From contig JBNKFV010000024.1 of assembly GCA_050289485.1 (NCBI GenBank), positions 1-64,000 on the forward strand: a stretch of DNA of 64,000 nucleotides, read 5' to 3'. Within the stretch, counting starts at the first letter, position 1. Each line of letters opens with the position of its first letter. Below are positions 50,930 to 59,795 of this stretch, one piece after another. Below the pieces are notes generated by a model, which saw nothing but the letters and a program-made list of their open reading frames with translations, did not search any database and was not told the origin of the DNA. Source of the DNA: JBNKFV01 sp050289485 (lineage in GTDB: Bacteria; Pseudomonadota; Gammaproteobacteria; Pseudomonadales; Cellvibrionaceae). The translations under genes and the position numbers were made by a program.

Positions 50930-51625
50930 ATGAGCAGTAAATTCAACCCGCTGGTAACCTTTGCCTATCGCAAGCTGCTACCGCGCCTGTGGCAAGACAA
51001 AATAGACGTTGCCCGCGGCGAGTCCCAAGTGTTTCGCCCCTGCTTCCAGGAAACCAAATCCATTTTTATCCATATTCCAAAGGCCGCAGGTACCAGCATC
51101 GCCCGCGCTATCTATGGTATGAACGTAGGGCATCGTCGCGCTTCCGACTACATTCGAGTGTCGCGCAAAGAGTTTTTCTCCTATTACCGTTTTTCTTTCG
51201 TCCGCAACCCGTGGGACAGGGCTATATCGGCGTATAACTTTGCCAAACAAGGCGGTACTGATTTAGTACAACCGCTGCCAAACCCAGTTTACAAAACCGA
51301 GGTGTTTTCAAGCTTCGACCGCTTTGTACGCGAGTGGCTACCTTACGCCGACTTGAGCAAAGAAGATGTAGTCTTCGCTCCCCAGTACGAATACATCTAC
51401 GACACCAAAGGTAATTTACTGGTTGATTACATAGGCAAAATTGAAGAGCTCGAACAAGGACTGGATGTACTGAGGCAGGCACTAAAACGCCCTATTGACA
51501 TCAAAAACCTCAACCGCTCCAACCGCGAAGATGCCCACTACCGAGACAGCTATACGCAAGAAACAGCCGCGATCGTCGCCGAAATATACAAAAAAGATAT
51601 TGAATTGTTTAACTATCAGTTTTAA
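50930..51625 (+). CDS. Sulfotransferase family 2 protein
   Basis: 231 residues from the ATG at 50930 (MSSKFNP), one base after the previous stop codon; an earlier in-frame GTG at 50909 is rejected. PAPS-binding motifs are visible: PKAAGTS at 50-56 (5'-phosphosulfate loop) and VRNPWDR at 91-97 (3'-phosphate). It should transfer sulfate from PAPS to a sugar or other acceptor, so the surface glycan of this locus may be sulfated. No PAPS synthesis genes are in the window. Confidence 0.85.
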   Translation: MSSKFNPLVTFAYRKLLPRLWQDKIDVARGESQVFRPCFQETKSIFIHIPKAAGTSIARAIYGMNVGHRRASDYIRVSRKEFFSYYRFSFVRNPWDRAISAYNFAKQGGTDLVQPLPNPVYKTEVFSSFDRFVREWLPYADLSKEDVVFAPQYEYIYDTKGNLLVDYIGKIEELEQGLDVLRQALKRPIDIKNLNRSNREDAHYRDSYTQETAAIVAEIYKKDIELFNYQF

Positions 51626-51727
51626 AAGGAACATCTAGCATCACAATGCTAAGTAGATCATATAATCAGTAAAAAGTGTGAGCGATACAAAGCCATCACC
51701 CTAACATGTGACTTAGGGCGCAGTAAT

Positions 51728-51743
51728 CGGCGCAACCTGAGCT
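51728..51743 (+). promoter_or_regulatory. Weak candidate sigma-54 promoter
   Basis: CGGCGCAACCTGAGCT has GG and GC ten bases apart but departs from consensus elsewhere. It lies 86 bp upstream of the secreted-protein gene at 51829. Confidence 0.3.
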
Positions 51744-51828
51744 AAACTGCCCACAAATCTAAGACGCCACCAACGTCTAATTTTTCTACTAAACTAGAAT
51801 TCCTAGCCTTGTTTTAGAGGAAATACCT

Positions 51829-53511
51829 ATGAGTAAGCTGAAACCTATTTCCTTAATGGTACTCACCGCAATAGCGCAAACGGCCATCTCTGATGAAGAC
51901 CCAACCACATCGGCGCGCTACGAACAAATGCGCAATGAGTTTTTGAATATTACCGCGGACTACTATACCGAGGCCAAGGGTGCCACAATCTACGAGCCTG
52001 GCAGCGTTTTCGGTACCAAGCTAGTTGAAAAAGACGATGGTGTATGGGCCCTTTACGGTGCGCGCCATGTTTGTGATAACGAGTATGGTGACTCGTCGAT
52101 GTGCTGGCTTGCAACAGGCGGCTCAAGAGGTGCTTGGAACACAGAGCCATGCGGGCAGATGATTAACGCACCGTACCAAGATGGCGAGGCCTACGCCAAA
52201 GCGTTGGCCAATCCGGATTTAACGTGCTCTGAAAAAGACGTAGGCTGGTCAGGCTGGGAGTACTGGATAAATGCTTGGGACGGCTACGACTATGTCGCGG
52301 ACAGCTTCCCAAAAGGAAATTCAATACCTTACAACCGTTTGTGTGCTGAGATGGAGTTTGATGCCGCCAATATCACGGCCACGACTGATTATATAAAGGC
52401 TGATTATAAACACAGCCAGATTGTAAACCCTGAAGATATAGCACCAAGCCTCAAATACTTGTCTTTCGGCTGGGGCACCTACACGGCGCCAAAAACCTCA
52501 GAAACGAGAACCGGTGACGAAGAGCTTGGGGGCACCTACCAAACGGGGGGTAGCCACTTTTATCATAACGGTGGCTATAGCAACCAGCAACCAATGGATC
52601 GTGTCTATGCACTAGACAGTGATACCGTAGTTGCTTGTATTGGCCCCAACCCCAATGGGGTTCGTGGAGATGCGCGACCTACCTATGCTGCCAACCCACT
52701 ACTGACGGTAACCGGCAATGATGAAAACGGGATTACCAATGCTTATTCTTACCTAAACTACCTGACTCGTATTTATATCAAGTACGGCGGCCAAGCAAAC
52801 GTAAACTACCCATGGACTTTGAAAGTGAACAAAGTCTGGATGATGTACGAAGAAGATGAAATTTTCGCAATGGGCAAACGCGGCTCAGTACTCGGATTGG
52901 AAATGATAGAAAATGGCCAAACTGCCTTCCACCCCTTTACACTTTTCAATTGGGCAGAAGAAGATAGAACCTACAAAGCCTTTATGTCAGCCTCGCAAAC
53001 TTTGCCATTGGACCACAAAGTTGACTATTACCAACTTTATATCGATGTAAACCACAATAAATCGGTAGATAGCGAAGATATTGAAGTAGCGCCTTACAGC
53101 GAGTTTACAGTACCCGCACGAACTAATATGCATTTTATCATAGCGCACAAGCCAGACTTCACTAACTACTACCATTCACCATCCACGCGTTATGGCAAGC
53201 ATTTTGCTCAATCTACAGTAACTTTTGTAGAGAAAGGCCGTATGCGCTCTGCATCTTATGCAACACGCACATGGGAAGGTACACCAGAAGAAATTGCCAA
53301 CAAAGATGCCTTTTTTGCGCAAACCAACTATCCTGCGCCAGACAGCCTGTATGCAACTTACGCACAATATAATCAAGGCTACAACACGGATACTAACCCA
53401 ATGTTGATAAGAAATTATCCCGATTTCAAACGCGCCCTGATAGAATACGATAAAAATAGTCCGCCAACGCCGCCAAAGGACATCAACCTCAAAGCTACCC
53501 CCGATCAATAA
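51829..53511 (+). CDS. Uncharacterised secreted protein with calcium-loop-like motif
   Basis: 560 residues. The signal peptide ends near TAIS|DEDP (about residue 22). No known fold is recognised. The mature part is rich in Tyr, Trp and Asn and contains six Cys in the first half (HVCDNEYGDSSMCW, EPCGQM, DLTCSEKD, RLCAEM, VACIGPN), a number and spacing that could form disulfides. At about 405-418 the string DVNHNKSVDSEDIE resembles an EF-hand or dockerin calcium loop. The gene lies in the XrtA locus between a sulfotransferase and the O-ligase and has no PEP-CTERM tail. It may be a surface or matrix enzyme or structural protein. Function unknown. Confidence 0.7.
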   Translation: MSKLKPISLMVLTAIAQTAISDEDPTTSARYEQMRNEFLNITADYYTEAKGATIYEPGSVFGTKLVEKDDGVWALYGARHVCDNEYGDSSMCWLATGGSRGAWNTEPCGQMINAPYQDGEAYAKALANPDLTCSEKDVGWSGWEYWINAWDGYDYVADSFPKGNSIPYNRLCAEMEFDAANITATTDYIKADYKHSQIVNPEDIAPSLKYLSFGWGTYTAPKTSETRTGDEELGGTYQTGGSHFYHNGGYSNQQPMDRVYALDSDTVVACIGPNPNGVRGDARPTYAANPLLTVTGNDENGITNAYSYLNYLTRIYIKYGGQANVNYPWTLKVNKVWMMYEEDEIFAMGKRGSVLGLEMIENGQTAFHPFTLFNWAEEDRTYKAFMSASQTLPLDHKVDYYQLYIDVNHNKSVDSEDIEVAPYSEFTVPARTNMHFIIAHKPDFTNYYHSPSTRYGKHFAQSTVTFVEKGRMRSASYATRTWEGTPEEIANKDAFFAQTNYPAPDSLYATYAQYNQGYNTDTNPMLIRNYPDFKRALIEYDKNSPPTPPKDINLKATPDQ

Positions 53512-53539
53512 TGGTCGGCCTTGTTCAAATGGATTAATT

Positions 53540-53656
53540 ATGACATCTGCGCTATTTCTTCTATGTACATTAGCTCTTCTGTATTTTGTAAGAATAGGAA
53601 TAGCGCAAGAACATCAATTACGAGAAACACAAAAAGCAGCTGACACACAGAAATGA
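53540..53656 (+). CDS. 38-residue single-pass membrane peptide coupled to the O-ligase gene
   Basis: Reads MTSALFLLCTLALLYFVRIG, then a charged tail AQEHQLRETQKAADTQK. It has one N-terminal membrane segment. Its TGA overlaps the ATG of the next gene in ATGA (53653-53656), so translation is coupled. Spacing and overlap suggest a real, expressed micro-protein rather than chance, but no homologue is known to me. Confidence 0.55.
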   Translation: MTSALFLLCTLALLYFVRIGIAQEHQLRETQKAADTQK

Positions 53657-54936
53657 AGGACCTGCTTTTTCTCTTGGCGTTTGCGCCAGTCTTCGTACTG
53701 GCACTTAAGCATCCCTTTGTTGGCTTAAGCGCGTGGGTGTGGACAATCATGATTGTCCCTAAGCAGTATTTATGGGGTTTCGGTGCCGACATCCGTTACA
53801 CCTATTTACTCGCCCTCATTACCATACTTTCCCTGTTTATCAATAAAGACGCATCATACCAGCGCATCCGCGCTGGTACCTTTTGGCTAATGGTATGGTT
53901 TCTTATTCATACCGGCATTGCCAATATTTTTACGGAAGGCGTGCCCAGGCAATCTTGGGGGGTTTGGACTGAATTCGTCAAAGTAATCGTATTTTCTGGC
54001 TTAATTATCACCATATTGACTAATAAAGCACGTATTGACACGTTCATTTTTGCCATGGTGCTGGGCATCGGCTTAAATACCAGCCTGGAAGCATTAAAGG
54101 TGATCGTTACGGGCGGCAGTTACGCCATACGTGGAATACCCGCCTCAATGATGACAGACAACAACTTGTTCGCTTTGGCAGCACTTATCACCATCCCTTT
54201 CTGCATTTATGCCGTAAAGCAAGCGCCTAATAAAATGATGGCATGGGCTTTCAAAGGCATTACCTTCTTATCTATTGTTGCCGTATTGGCATCCTATTCT
54301 CGTGGGGGATTGGTCGGGCTGATAATTTTGGGCTTAATGCTGATAAAAAAAGATAAAAACAAATACCTGTATATTTCTTTGGCAGTTATTATGGGCTTTA
54401 TTACCCTACAGGTAGCACCAGACCGATGGCTCAATCGGATGGAGACTATTTCTGATGCCTCTGAAGACCAGTCATTTCTTGGCCGCGTTACTGCCTGGAA
54501 GCTTGCAACTGTATCCGCTATACGCCACCCCCTCACTGGAACGGGTCAGGACTCCGTTCAGACCTTATCCGTATGGCAAACCAATTACGGCTTTATTCAT
54601 CTGTTGGACTTCATTCCGACGAATAACATTAGTCCCGACAAAGCAAAAGCCGCGCACAGCATCTATTTTCAGGTACTGGGTGATGCAGGCTTTGTTGGTT
54701 TAGGCCTGTTTTTACTGATACTGCTTTCAGGGTTACGATGTTGCAGCAAACTATCGAAGCAAGCCAGAGAGCAATGGCAAAGAGAGTTGGCACGATACTC
54801 TTACATATCATTGCTCGTCTACATGGTGGCAGGCTCACTACTAAGTATGGCATATTACGATTTAGTTTATGCCATCATTGCGTTAAATCTCGGTATCAAA
54901 CAACTCAATAAGTACCCATTAAATAATACACCATGA
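53653..54936 (+). CDS. Putative O-glycosylation ligase, exosortase A system-associated
   Basis: 427 residues with about eleven membrane segments. The Wzy/O-ligase region is visible: AVLASYSRGGLVGLIILG, the long loop with DRWLNRMETISDASEDQSFL, and AHSIYFQVLGDAGFVGLGLF with the conserved histidine. This matches the TIGR03097-like ligase of exosortase A loci, which probably transfers or polymerises glycan on the outer face of the inner membrane. It overlaps the micro-protein upstream and the next gene downstream (ATGA at 54933-54936). Confidence 0.87.
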   Translation: MKDLLFLLAFAPVFVLALKHPFVGLSAWVWTIMIVPKQYLWGFGADIRYTYLLALITILSLFINKDASYQRIRAGTFWLMVWFLIHTGIANIFTEGVPRQSWGVWTEFVKVIVFSGLIITILTNKARIDTFIFAMVLGIGLNTSLEALKVIVTGGSYAIRGIPASMMTDNNLFALAALITIPFCIYAVKQAPNKMMAWAFKGITFLSIVAVLASYSRGGLVGLIILGLMLIKKDKNKYLYISLAVIMGFITLQVAPDRWLNRMETISDASEDQSFLGRVTAWKLATVSAIRHPLTGTGQDSVQTLSVWQTNYGFIHLLDFIPTNNISPDKAKAAHSIYFQVLGDAGFVGLGLFLLILLSGLRCCSKLSKQAREQWQRELARYSYISLLVYMVAGSLLSMAYYDLVYAIIALNLGIKQLNKYPLNNTP

Positions 54937-55739
54937 TTATTTGTAATATACCTGTAAAAGTTACACAAACACTCACCATTTTAAATGACTGGCGAAAGCG
55001 CTATTTCTATAAAAATACTGGCTTAAATCGCGATGCCAAGGTTGCCTTAATCTACTTTTCCTATGAACCTGACTTTGAATATTTGTATCTTTCCCTTAAA
55101 TCGGCCACTCAATTTATCGACAACGATCTCGTAAAAAGTATTTTTATATTTATCGATCAAAAGAAGCCATTTACCCAAGAGCAGCAAAGCGCTCTACATA
55201 AACTTAATAATAAAGTACAGTTCAAGCCCATTTATAACTTTAGTTGGGCCTCAACTGAAACAACCTTAGCTGAGCTTGGCGCCTTTAAAACGGTAGCAGA
55301 TACTCTAAATAACGAAGATTTACTTGCAAAAGTCGATTCCGACATATTATTTATGCAAAGTGATCGACTGCAGTCACTGCTAACAAGCGACTACAACGCG
55401 ATAGGTGACGGTCATCATGTTGACTATAAGTATGCCCAAGGTGGATTATACTTCATCCGTAAAAAGCTTTTTCACGAAAAGTTAGAACCTTTGATTGATC
55501 GCAAAAGTATTGAGGCTGCTGAAGACAGTATCAATAATAAAGGTGAAGATATCGTTATATCTGAACTATTAAGAAGCACAGGCAACCCTTATTACTTAAC
55601 ACGCTTTATGCTTTTTCCAGATGAATATTCAAAAACAAAAATATTTTCCGCAGCCTTAAGAAAAGAGTTTTTTTCGCTTCACTTCGTTAAAGACAAACAA
55701 AAGATGCCTACACTTATAGAAAAAATGGCATTGCAATAA
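54933..55739 (+). CDS. Putative GT-A-fold glycosyltransferase
   Basis: 268 residues. It starts by ATGA overlap with the O-ligase gene. A DSD motif occurs in LAKVDSDILFMQSDRLQ, and the segment VALIYFSYEPDFEYLYLSLK suggests an N-terminal nucleotide-sugar fold. I do not recognise the exact family. The coupling to the O-ligase suggests it helps to make the same glycan. It is the last plus-strand gene before the orientation switches. Confidence 0.55.
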   Translation: MIICNIPVKVTQTLTILNDWRKRYFYKNTGLNRDAKVALIYFSYEPDFEYLYLSLKSATQFIDNDLVKSIFIFIDQKKPFTQEQQSALHKLNNKVQFKPIYNFSWASTETTLAELGAFKTVADTLNNEDLLAKVDSDILFMQSDRLQSLLTSDYNAIGDGHHVDYKYAQGGLYFIRKKLFHEKLEPLIDRKSIEAAEDSINNKGEDIVISELLRSTGNPYYLTRFMLFPDEYSKTKIFSAALRKEFFSLHFVKDKQKMPTLIEKMALQ

Positions 55740-55753
55740 ATCTTATTTTGCTA

Positions 55754-56530
55754 TCAATTAAATTCCATAAATTCGGTATTAGGAAAAAAACTTTTCATCG
55801 ACGAGAGGTAAATGGATTTATTTTTGCCATAAGATCCTTCATATAATCGCACTTTCTTACCCAAGAGGGATCCCGCTACCGAAACATGTAAACGATCAGT
55901 ATTTATTACTTCATATTGATTAATGTGATAGAAAAACGGTGCAGCAGCATCTTTCTCATTTCCTTGTGCGCTCAGGTCGTAATTATCTTCTTGCACATCG
56001 ATTTTTCCAGATGTCTCAATATCAGTTCGAAACATATTTCCAACACCCTTTTCTGCAGAAAACGATGTTTCAATTCGCCCAAGAAAAAATGCCATATCGT
56101 GACAAAACAACGCTTTTGGCATATGCTCCTTGCTAAGAAAATGATCTCGCCTACAGAAAGTCACGTTATCAATATCGTAGCGTCTGTCATAAGTAGATGG
56201 TAAAACAATAATATTTTTAAACCCAAACCGTCTCTGAATATTAGCAACAGAATCCGCCAAATGTGGGTAGTGAGAACACCATGCACCGCCCCCACCAACA
56301 ACAAGCAGCCTATTACCTAACTTTGCTTTCAAAAATTGACTGTTATTATAAATACTACCACCTTCTAAACTTATCTCATCGAATGCAATCCCAAAGTGTT
56401 TAAAAAAAGCGAGGGTCCCCGCACGAATCAATCCGTCCCCCCAATTTCCCGGATTGGGGAAATACAGCACTTTTTTTCCATTTGCCAAATTTAAGATAGT
56501 TTCTGACAAACGATAAAATTCAAGATTCAT
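55754..56530 (-). CDS. Polysaccharide pyruvyltransferase family protein
   Basis: 258 residues. The opening segment NPGNWGDGLIRAGTLAFFKH and the end NTDRLHVSVAGSLLGKKVRL are the marks of the family, which adds ketal pyruvate to a sugar and gives acidic, rigid exopolysaccharides. The GGGGAW loop is also present. It is the first minus-strand gene of the right block, with its 3' end facing the plus-strand transcript. Confidence 0.82.
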   Translation of the reverse strand: MNLEFYRLSETILNLANGKKVLYFPNPGNWGDGLIRAGTLAFFKHFGIAFDEISLEGGSIYNNSQFLKAKLGNRLLVVGGGGAWCSHYPHLADSVANIQRRFGFKNIIVLPSTYDRRYDIDNVTFCRRDHFLSKEHMPKALFCHDMAFFLGRIETSFSAEKGVGNMFRTDIETSGKIDVQEDNYDLSAQGNEKDAAAPFFYHINQYEVINTDRLHVSVAGSLLGKKVRLYEGSYGKNKSIYLSSMKSFFPNTEFMEFN

Positions 56531-56558
56531 TATTTACATCCAAATATTAACTAAAAAA

Positions 56559-58001
56559 TTAAGCGACTTGGTTCTTTTTAATAAAACCAACGCAGTCCTT
56601 CAGAACTGGATCACGGAGTAGATACCTCAAAAACAAATACAATAAGCATGCAAATAAGTACATAAATGAAGCGACCCAATCGTTATCAGATAAGATCCGT
56701 GTGGCACAAGCTAAAACGCACAGAATTGATAGAGACATAATTAATCTTGATAATATGAATAATATTGCTGGACCATACCAGAATAAGCCAAAAATACTCA
56801 TACCAAAAAACAACCCTAGCTCAGTAGCAATCGCTCCAAGCTGCATAACGCTAACGCTGCTTGCCTGAACACCAAGATAAGCAGCCAAACAAAAACCGGA
56901 CAAACGATAACATGAAAGATAAAAGTTCATCTTGGGAAGCCTTACCGCGTTAAACGTAGTATAAAAAGGCGCATTATAAGATGTAATAATAGCGGATACG
57001 GCTATCAATTGAATGATTTCGTCAGCAAAAACCCATGTACTACCTAGCAGTAATGACACTACAAACTCAGAATAGAAAAATACATAGACATAAACCGGTA
57101 TCAACATCACGTCTCTGATGTTGTAAACGTAGTTTAGATTTTTAAATATCTCTTTTTTAATATCATCTTCAGAACTTATGCCAACTTTCTTCACCAAGTG
57201 GGTAAGGTTAGCTTTATCAATTGCCGCCGCTAATTCCAGGCTGTACATGAAACCAACACTTACCATTAATGAATAAGCACCCAGCATTCTTTCGCCGATA
57301 TACCGACCGATACTAAATATAAATAATTTTGATATTGTGAAGTCAACTGACTGTAAAAATAGATACCACTTTGAATAACCAAACACCTCACCAGCAATGA
57401 CTTTAGATGGGCTCTGGAGCTGATAAGGTGAACAAACGACATAACTCAAAAGAAACATTAGAGCCGAAGAAAAAAGCATGCCTATAGCCAACGCCCAATA
57501 ATTGTTGAGGTAATAAGCTAAGCAAATAGTGAGTATTACACTCAGTATCTTACTCACAACGTTTATCTTGAATTCAGGCATAAAATTGCCATGTTTCATG
57601 GCTAAGACTACATTTACGTTTATCGTACTACCTAATAAGATGCACCAACAAATTACTCTTATCACAGCTTCTGACGATGGAGAATTCAACAGGTTGGCCA
57701 CCCATGGTGCAGAAAAGAAAACGAGCAGCGACAATACGAATGACAAACCACTACGAGTCCAAAAAACAGTACTTATAAACGCCTTAGATGGATCTTTAGA
57801 AGAAATAATATTTTGATTAAAACCAACGTCTTGCAACCGCAATGCAAGATCTTGAACGATCATGGCCGTGGCAATAACTGCATAGTCCTCTGGCACCAAT
57901 AAACGAGCGACTACAAACGTACTGATAAGCCCAAGAAATCGTGACAGCATGCGGCCCGAAGAAATCAAAAAAGAGTCACTTAACAGCTTCTGATTAGACA
58001 T
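56559..58001 (-). CDS. Oligosaccharide flippase (Wzx-like)
   Basis: 480 residues with about twelve to fourteen membrane segments. The N-terminal SSGRMLSRFLGLISTFVVAR and VPEDYAVIATAMIVQDLALR are typical for the polysaccharide biosynthesis (RfbX/MOP) family. It should flip a lipid-linked repeat unit across the inner membrane. It lies between the pyruvyltransferase and a GT39-like gene, all on the minus strand. Confidence 0.85.
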   Translation of the reverse strand: MSNQKLLSDSFLISSGRMLSRFLGLISTFVVARLLVPEDYAVIATAMIVQDLALRLQDVGFNQNIISSKDPSKAFISTVFWTRSGLSFVLSLLVFFSAPWVANLLNSPSSEAVIRVICWCILLGSTINVNVVLAMKHGNFMPEFKINVVSKILSVILTICLAYYLNNYWALAIGMLFSSALMFLLSYVVCSPYQLQSPSKVIAGEVFGYSKWYLFLQSVDFTISKLFIFSIGRYIGERMLGAYSLMVSVGFMYSLELAAAIDKANLTHLVKKVGISSEDDIKKEIFKNLNYVYNIRDVMLIPVYVYVFFYSEFVVSLLLGSTWVFADEIIQLIAVSAIITSYNAPFYTTFNAVRLPKMNFYLSCYRLSGFCLAAYLGVQASSVSVMQLGAIATELGLFFGMSIFGLFWYGPAILFILSRLIMSLSILCVLACATRILSDNDWVASFMYLFACLLYLFLRYLLRDPVLKDCVGFIKKNQVA

Positions 58002-58045
58002 ATTGCCTCATCATAACGTCAAAACCCCTGTGCATATTGCAATCG

Positions 58046-59419
58046 CTAATTAACAAAATAAACCTCGCCCATATTGTAACTGCTGCAACCTTGCATTGGA
58101 TTAGTGGTGACGACGTAGCCATTACCGGTAGCGAAATGCTGTTTGGGTTTCAGCTTTAGAAATTCAGAAATACCTTCTGGTATCTTATTGATAATCCCAA
58201 TCCATCTTTCTGATGATTCTGGCTGAATCACTAAAGGGTTACCCCACTCAGTGCCCACGGTATAACGCATTAATGACCAGTATTTATCGATACTCTCAGG
58301 AACTACTATACATAGTCGATCAGTCATATTTTTCTTATTTTGAATATCTCTCAACGTAATCGAAAAATTACCAGGAGGCAGATTAAGCACAGACAACCAC
58401 TGGGAAGTCAAACAGCTAACAATTAAAGCCACCACCAAAGTGTACTTGATACGACCGTTTAAAGCAGAATTGCACACTACCCATTGACTGAACACGATCA
58501 GTAAAATTGGGAAAGAAAAAATAAAATTCCGGCCAAGCCAAAGAGGCTTTACCAAGACAGACACAGCAAAGTAAATAAAAATAGGGGAAACAACGTAGCA
58601 TAACCCCACTTTCCAATGCCTTTTATTTGCCACCAGTAATGCAATAAAACCAACGCTAACTACCAAGGCCACTAATTTAAACTCTCCCGGTGGCAACCAC
58701 ACCATGGAATAGAGAGAAGCCATATCTAATGGCGATGGGATCGCAGCATGCTCTGCAGAACGTACCAGTGAATTCAGCAACACCGGGATACTTGCTATAA
58801 AAATCAAGGCATGATGAACAATCCAACGAAACAGCTTACCTCGCGCCTCACCGGTCAGACAAATCAGTCCATAAAGAAAATGAAAGAAGACGAAGATGAT
58901 ACCAATAGCATGGGTATAAACCAGGGCTAATTCCAAAACAAAAAGTAATAGCCAATGCTTATAGTTCTCACTAACAATGCTTTCTGTGAAATGAAATATC
59001 CAGACTGACAATAGCGCAATTAATCCATACATTCTCAAATTATTGGAATAATCCAATAAAGCAGGGGAAATCAAAACCAATAAACACGCTAACAGTGCTA
59101 CCTTTTCATCACCACTACGCCTCTTGGCAACAACATAGCAAGACACCACTAACAAAGCATGTATAAACACTGAACTGGCTCTAAGCCATAAATCACTCTG
59201 ACTTACTACAGCCCAAATATTCAACAAAAAGTAATAAAGTGGTGGGTGCAGGTCAAAGCGCAGGGTAAATACAATCGTATCCAGCCACCTCCCCATTACG
59301 GAAGTTGCCGCCCAAATATCATCGCCAGACACGGGACTGGAGGAACCAGCAGCAAAATTCCATAGGCACGTTAAAGCAAAGGCAAGAATGAATATCGAGA
59401 AGTAGCGCAGGCGACTCAT
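58046..59419 (-). CDS. GT39-like membrane glycosyltransferase
   Basis: 457 residues with about eleven membrane segments. The first periplasmic loop has PVSGDDIWAATSVMGRWLD and DLHPPLYYFLLNIW, the DHPP-like motif of ArnT/PMT-type GT-C enzymes, which take a sugar from polyprenyl phosphate. Its neighbours, an SMR-type protein and a HAD-UbiA fusion, could make and flip the lipid-linked sugar it uses. The acceptor and sugar are unknown. Confidence 0.75.
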   Translation of the reverse strand: MSRLRYFSIFILAFALTCLWNFAAGSSSPVSGDDIWAATSVMGRWLDTIVFTLRFDLHPPLYYFLLNIWAVVSQSDLWLRASSVFIHALLVVSCYVVAKRRSGDEKVALLACLLVLISPALLDYSNNLRMYGLIALLSVWIFHFTESIVSENYKHWLLLFVLELALVYTHAIGIIFVFFHFLYGLICLTGEARGKLFRWIVHHALIFIASIPVLLNSLVRSAEHAAIPSPLDMASLYSMVWLPPGEFKLVALVVSVGFIALLVANKRHWKVGLCYVVSPIFIYFAVSVLVKPLWLGRNFIFSFPILLIVFSQWVVCNSALNGRIKYTLVVALIVSCLTSQWLSVLNLPPGNFSITLRDIQNKKNMTDRLCIVVPESIDKYWSLMRYTVGTEWGNPLVIQPESSERWIGIINKIPEGISEFLKLKPKQHFATGNGYVVTTNPMQGCSSYNMGEVYFVN

Positions 59420-59423
59420 TGTA

Positions 59424-59795
59424 TCAACTCATGGAGATTAGAAAAATGCCACCAACCACAAGCAATGTACCTATAACCTTCATCATGGTTAACGGTTCAT
59501 GCAAAATAACAGCAGCAAATATCATAGTGCCAATAAACCCAAGCCCAACAAATGGGTAAGCTTTACTAACATCCACTTTTGATAAAACGTACAGCCAGGT
59601 TACAGCACTGGCCACATAGCAGCTTAACCCTAAGAATACTTGTATATTCGTTACCACAATAAACGGGGACTTAAGTGTAAAACTTGCTATTTCTGCTTGC
59701 ACAACAGCAGAACTCATTCCATATTTTAAAAATATTTGTGCCATTACCGACAAACTGATGCTAATCAGTATGCTCGCTGTTATAAGTAAGCTCAT
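59424..59795 (-). CDS. SMR/EamA-type small membrane protein
   Basis: 123 residues, four membrane segments. I start at the ATG at 59795 (MSLLITA), which overlaps the UbiA-fusion stop codon by four bases (ATGA). The end LTMMKVIGTLLVVGGIFLI and the AYPFVGLGFIGTMIFAAVIL segment are like small multidrug-resistance and ArnE/F flippase subunits. In a glycan locus it may flip polyprenyl-phosphate sugars. The partner subunit is not seen. Confidence 0.72.
   Translation of the reverse strand: MSLLITASILISISLSVMAQIFLKYGMSSAVVQAEIASFTLKSPFIVVTNIQVFLGLSCYVASAVTWLYVLSKVDVSKAYPFVGLGFIGTMIFAAVILHEPLTMMKVIGTLLVVGGIFLISMS

Noticed and set aside
52650..52660. Exact CCCCAATGGGG match to the operator motif
   Set aside because: It lies inside the coding sequence of the 560-residue protein where it encodes Asn-Pro-Asn-Gly, and it is far from the catabolic island. 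It shows that single chance matches do occur, so only the intergenic cluster is counted.
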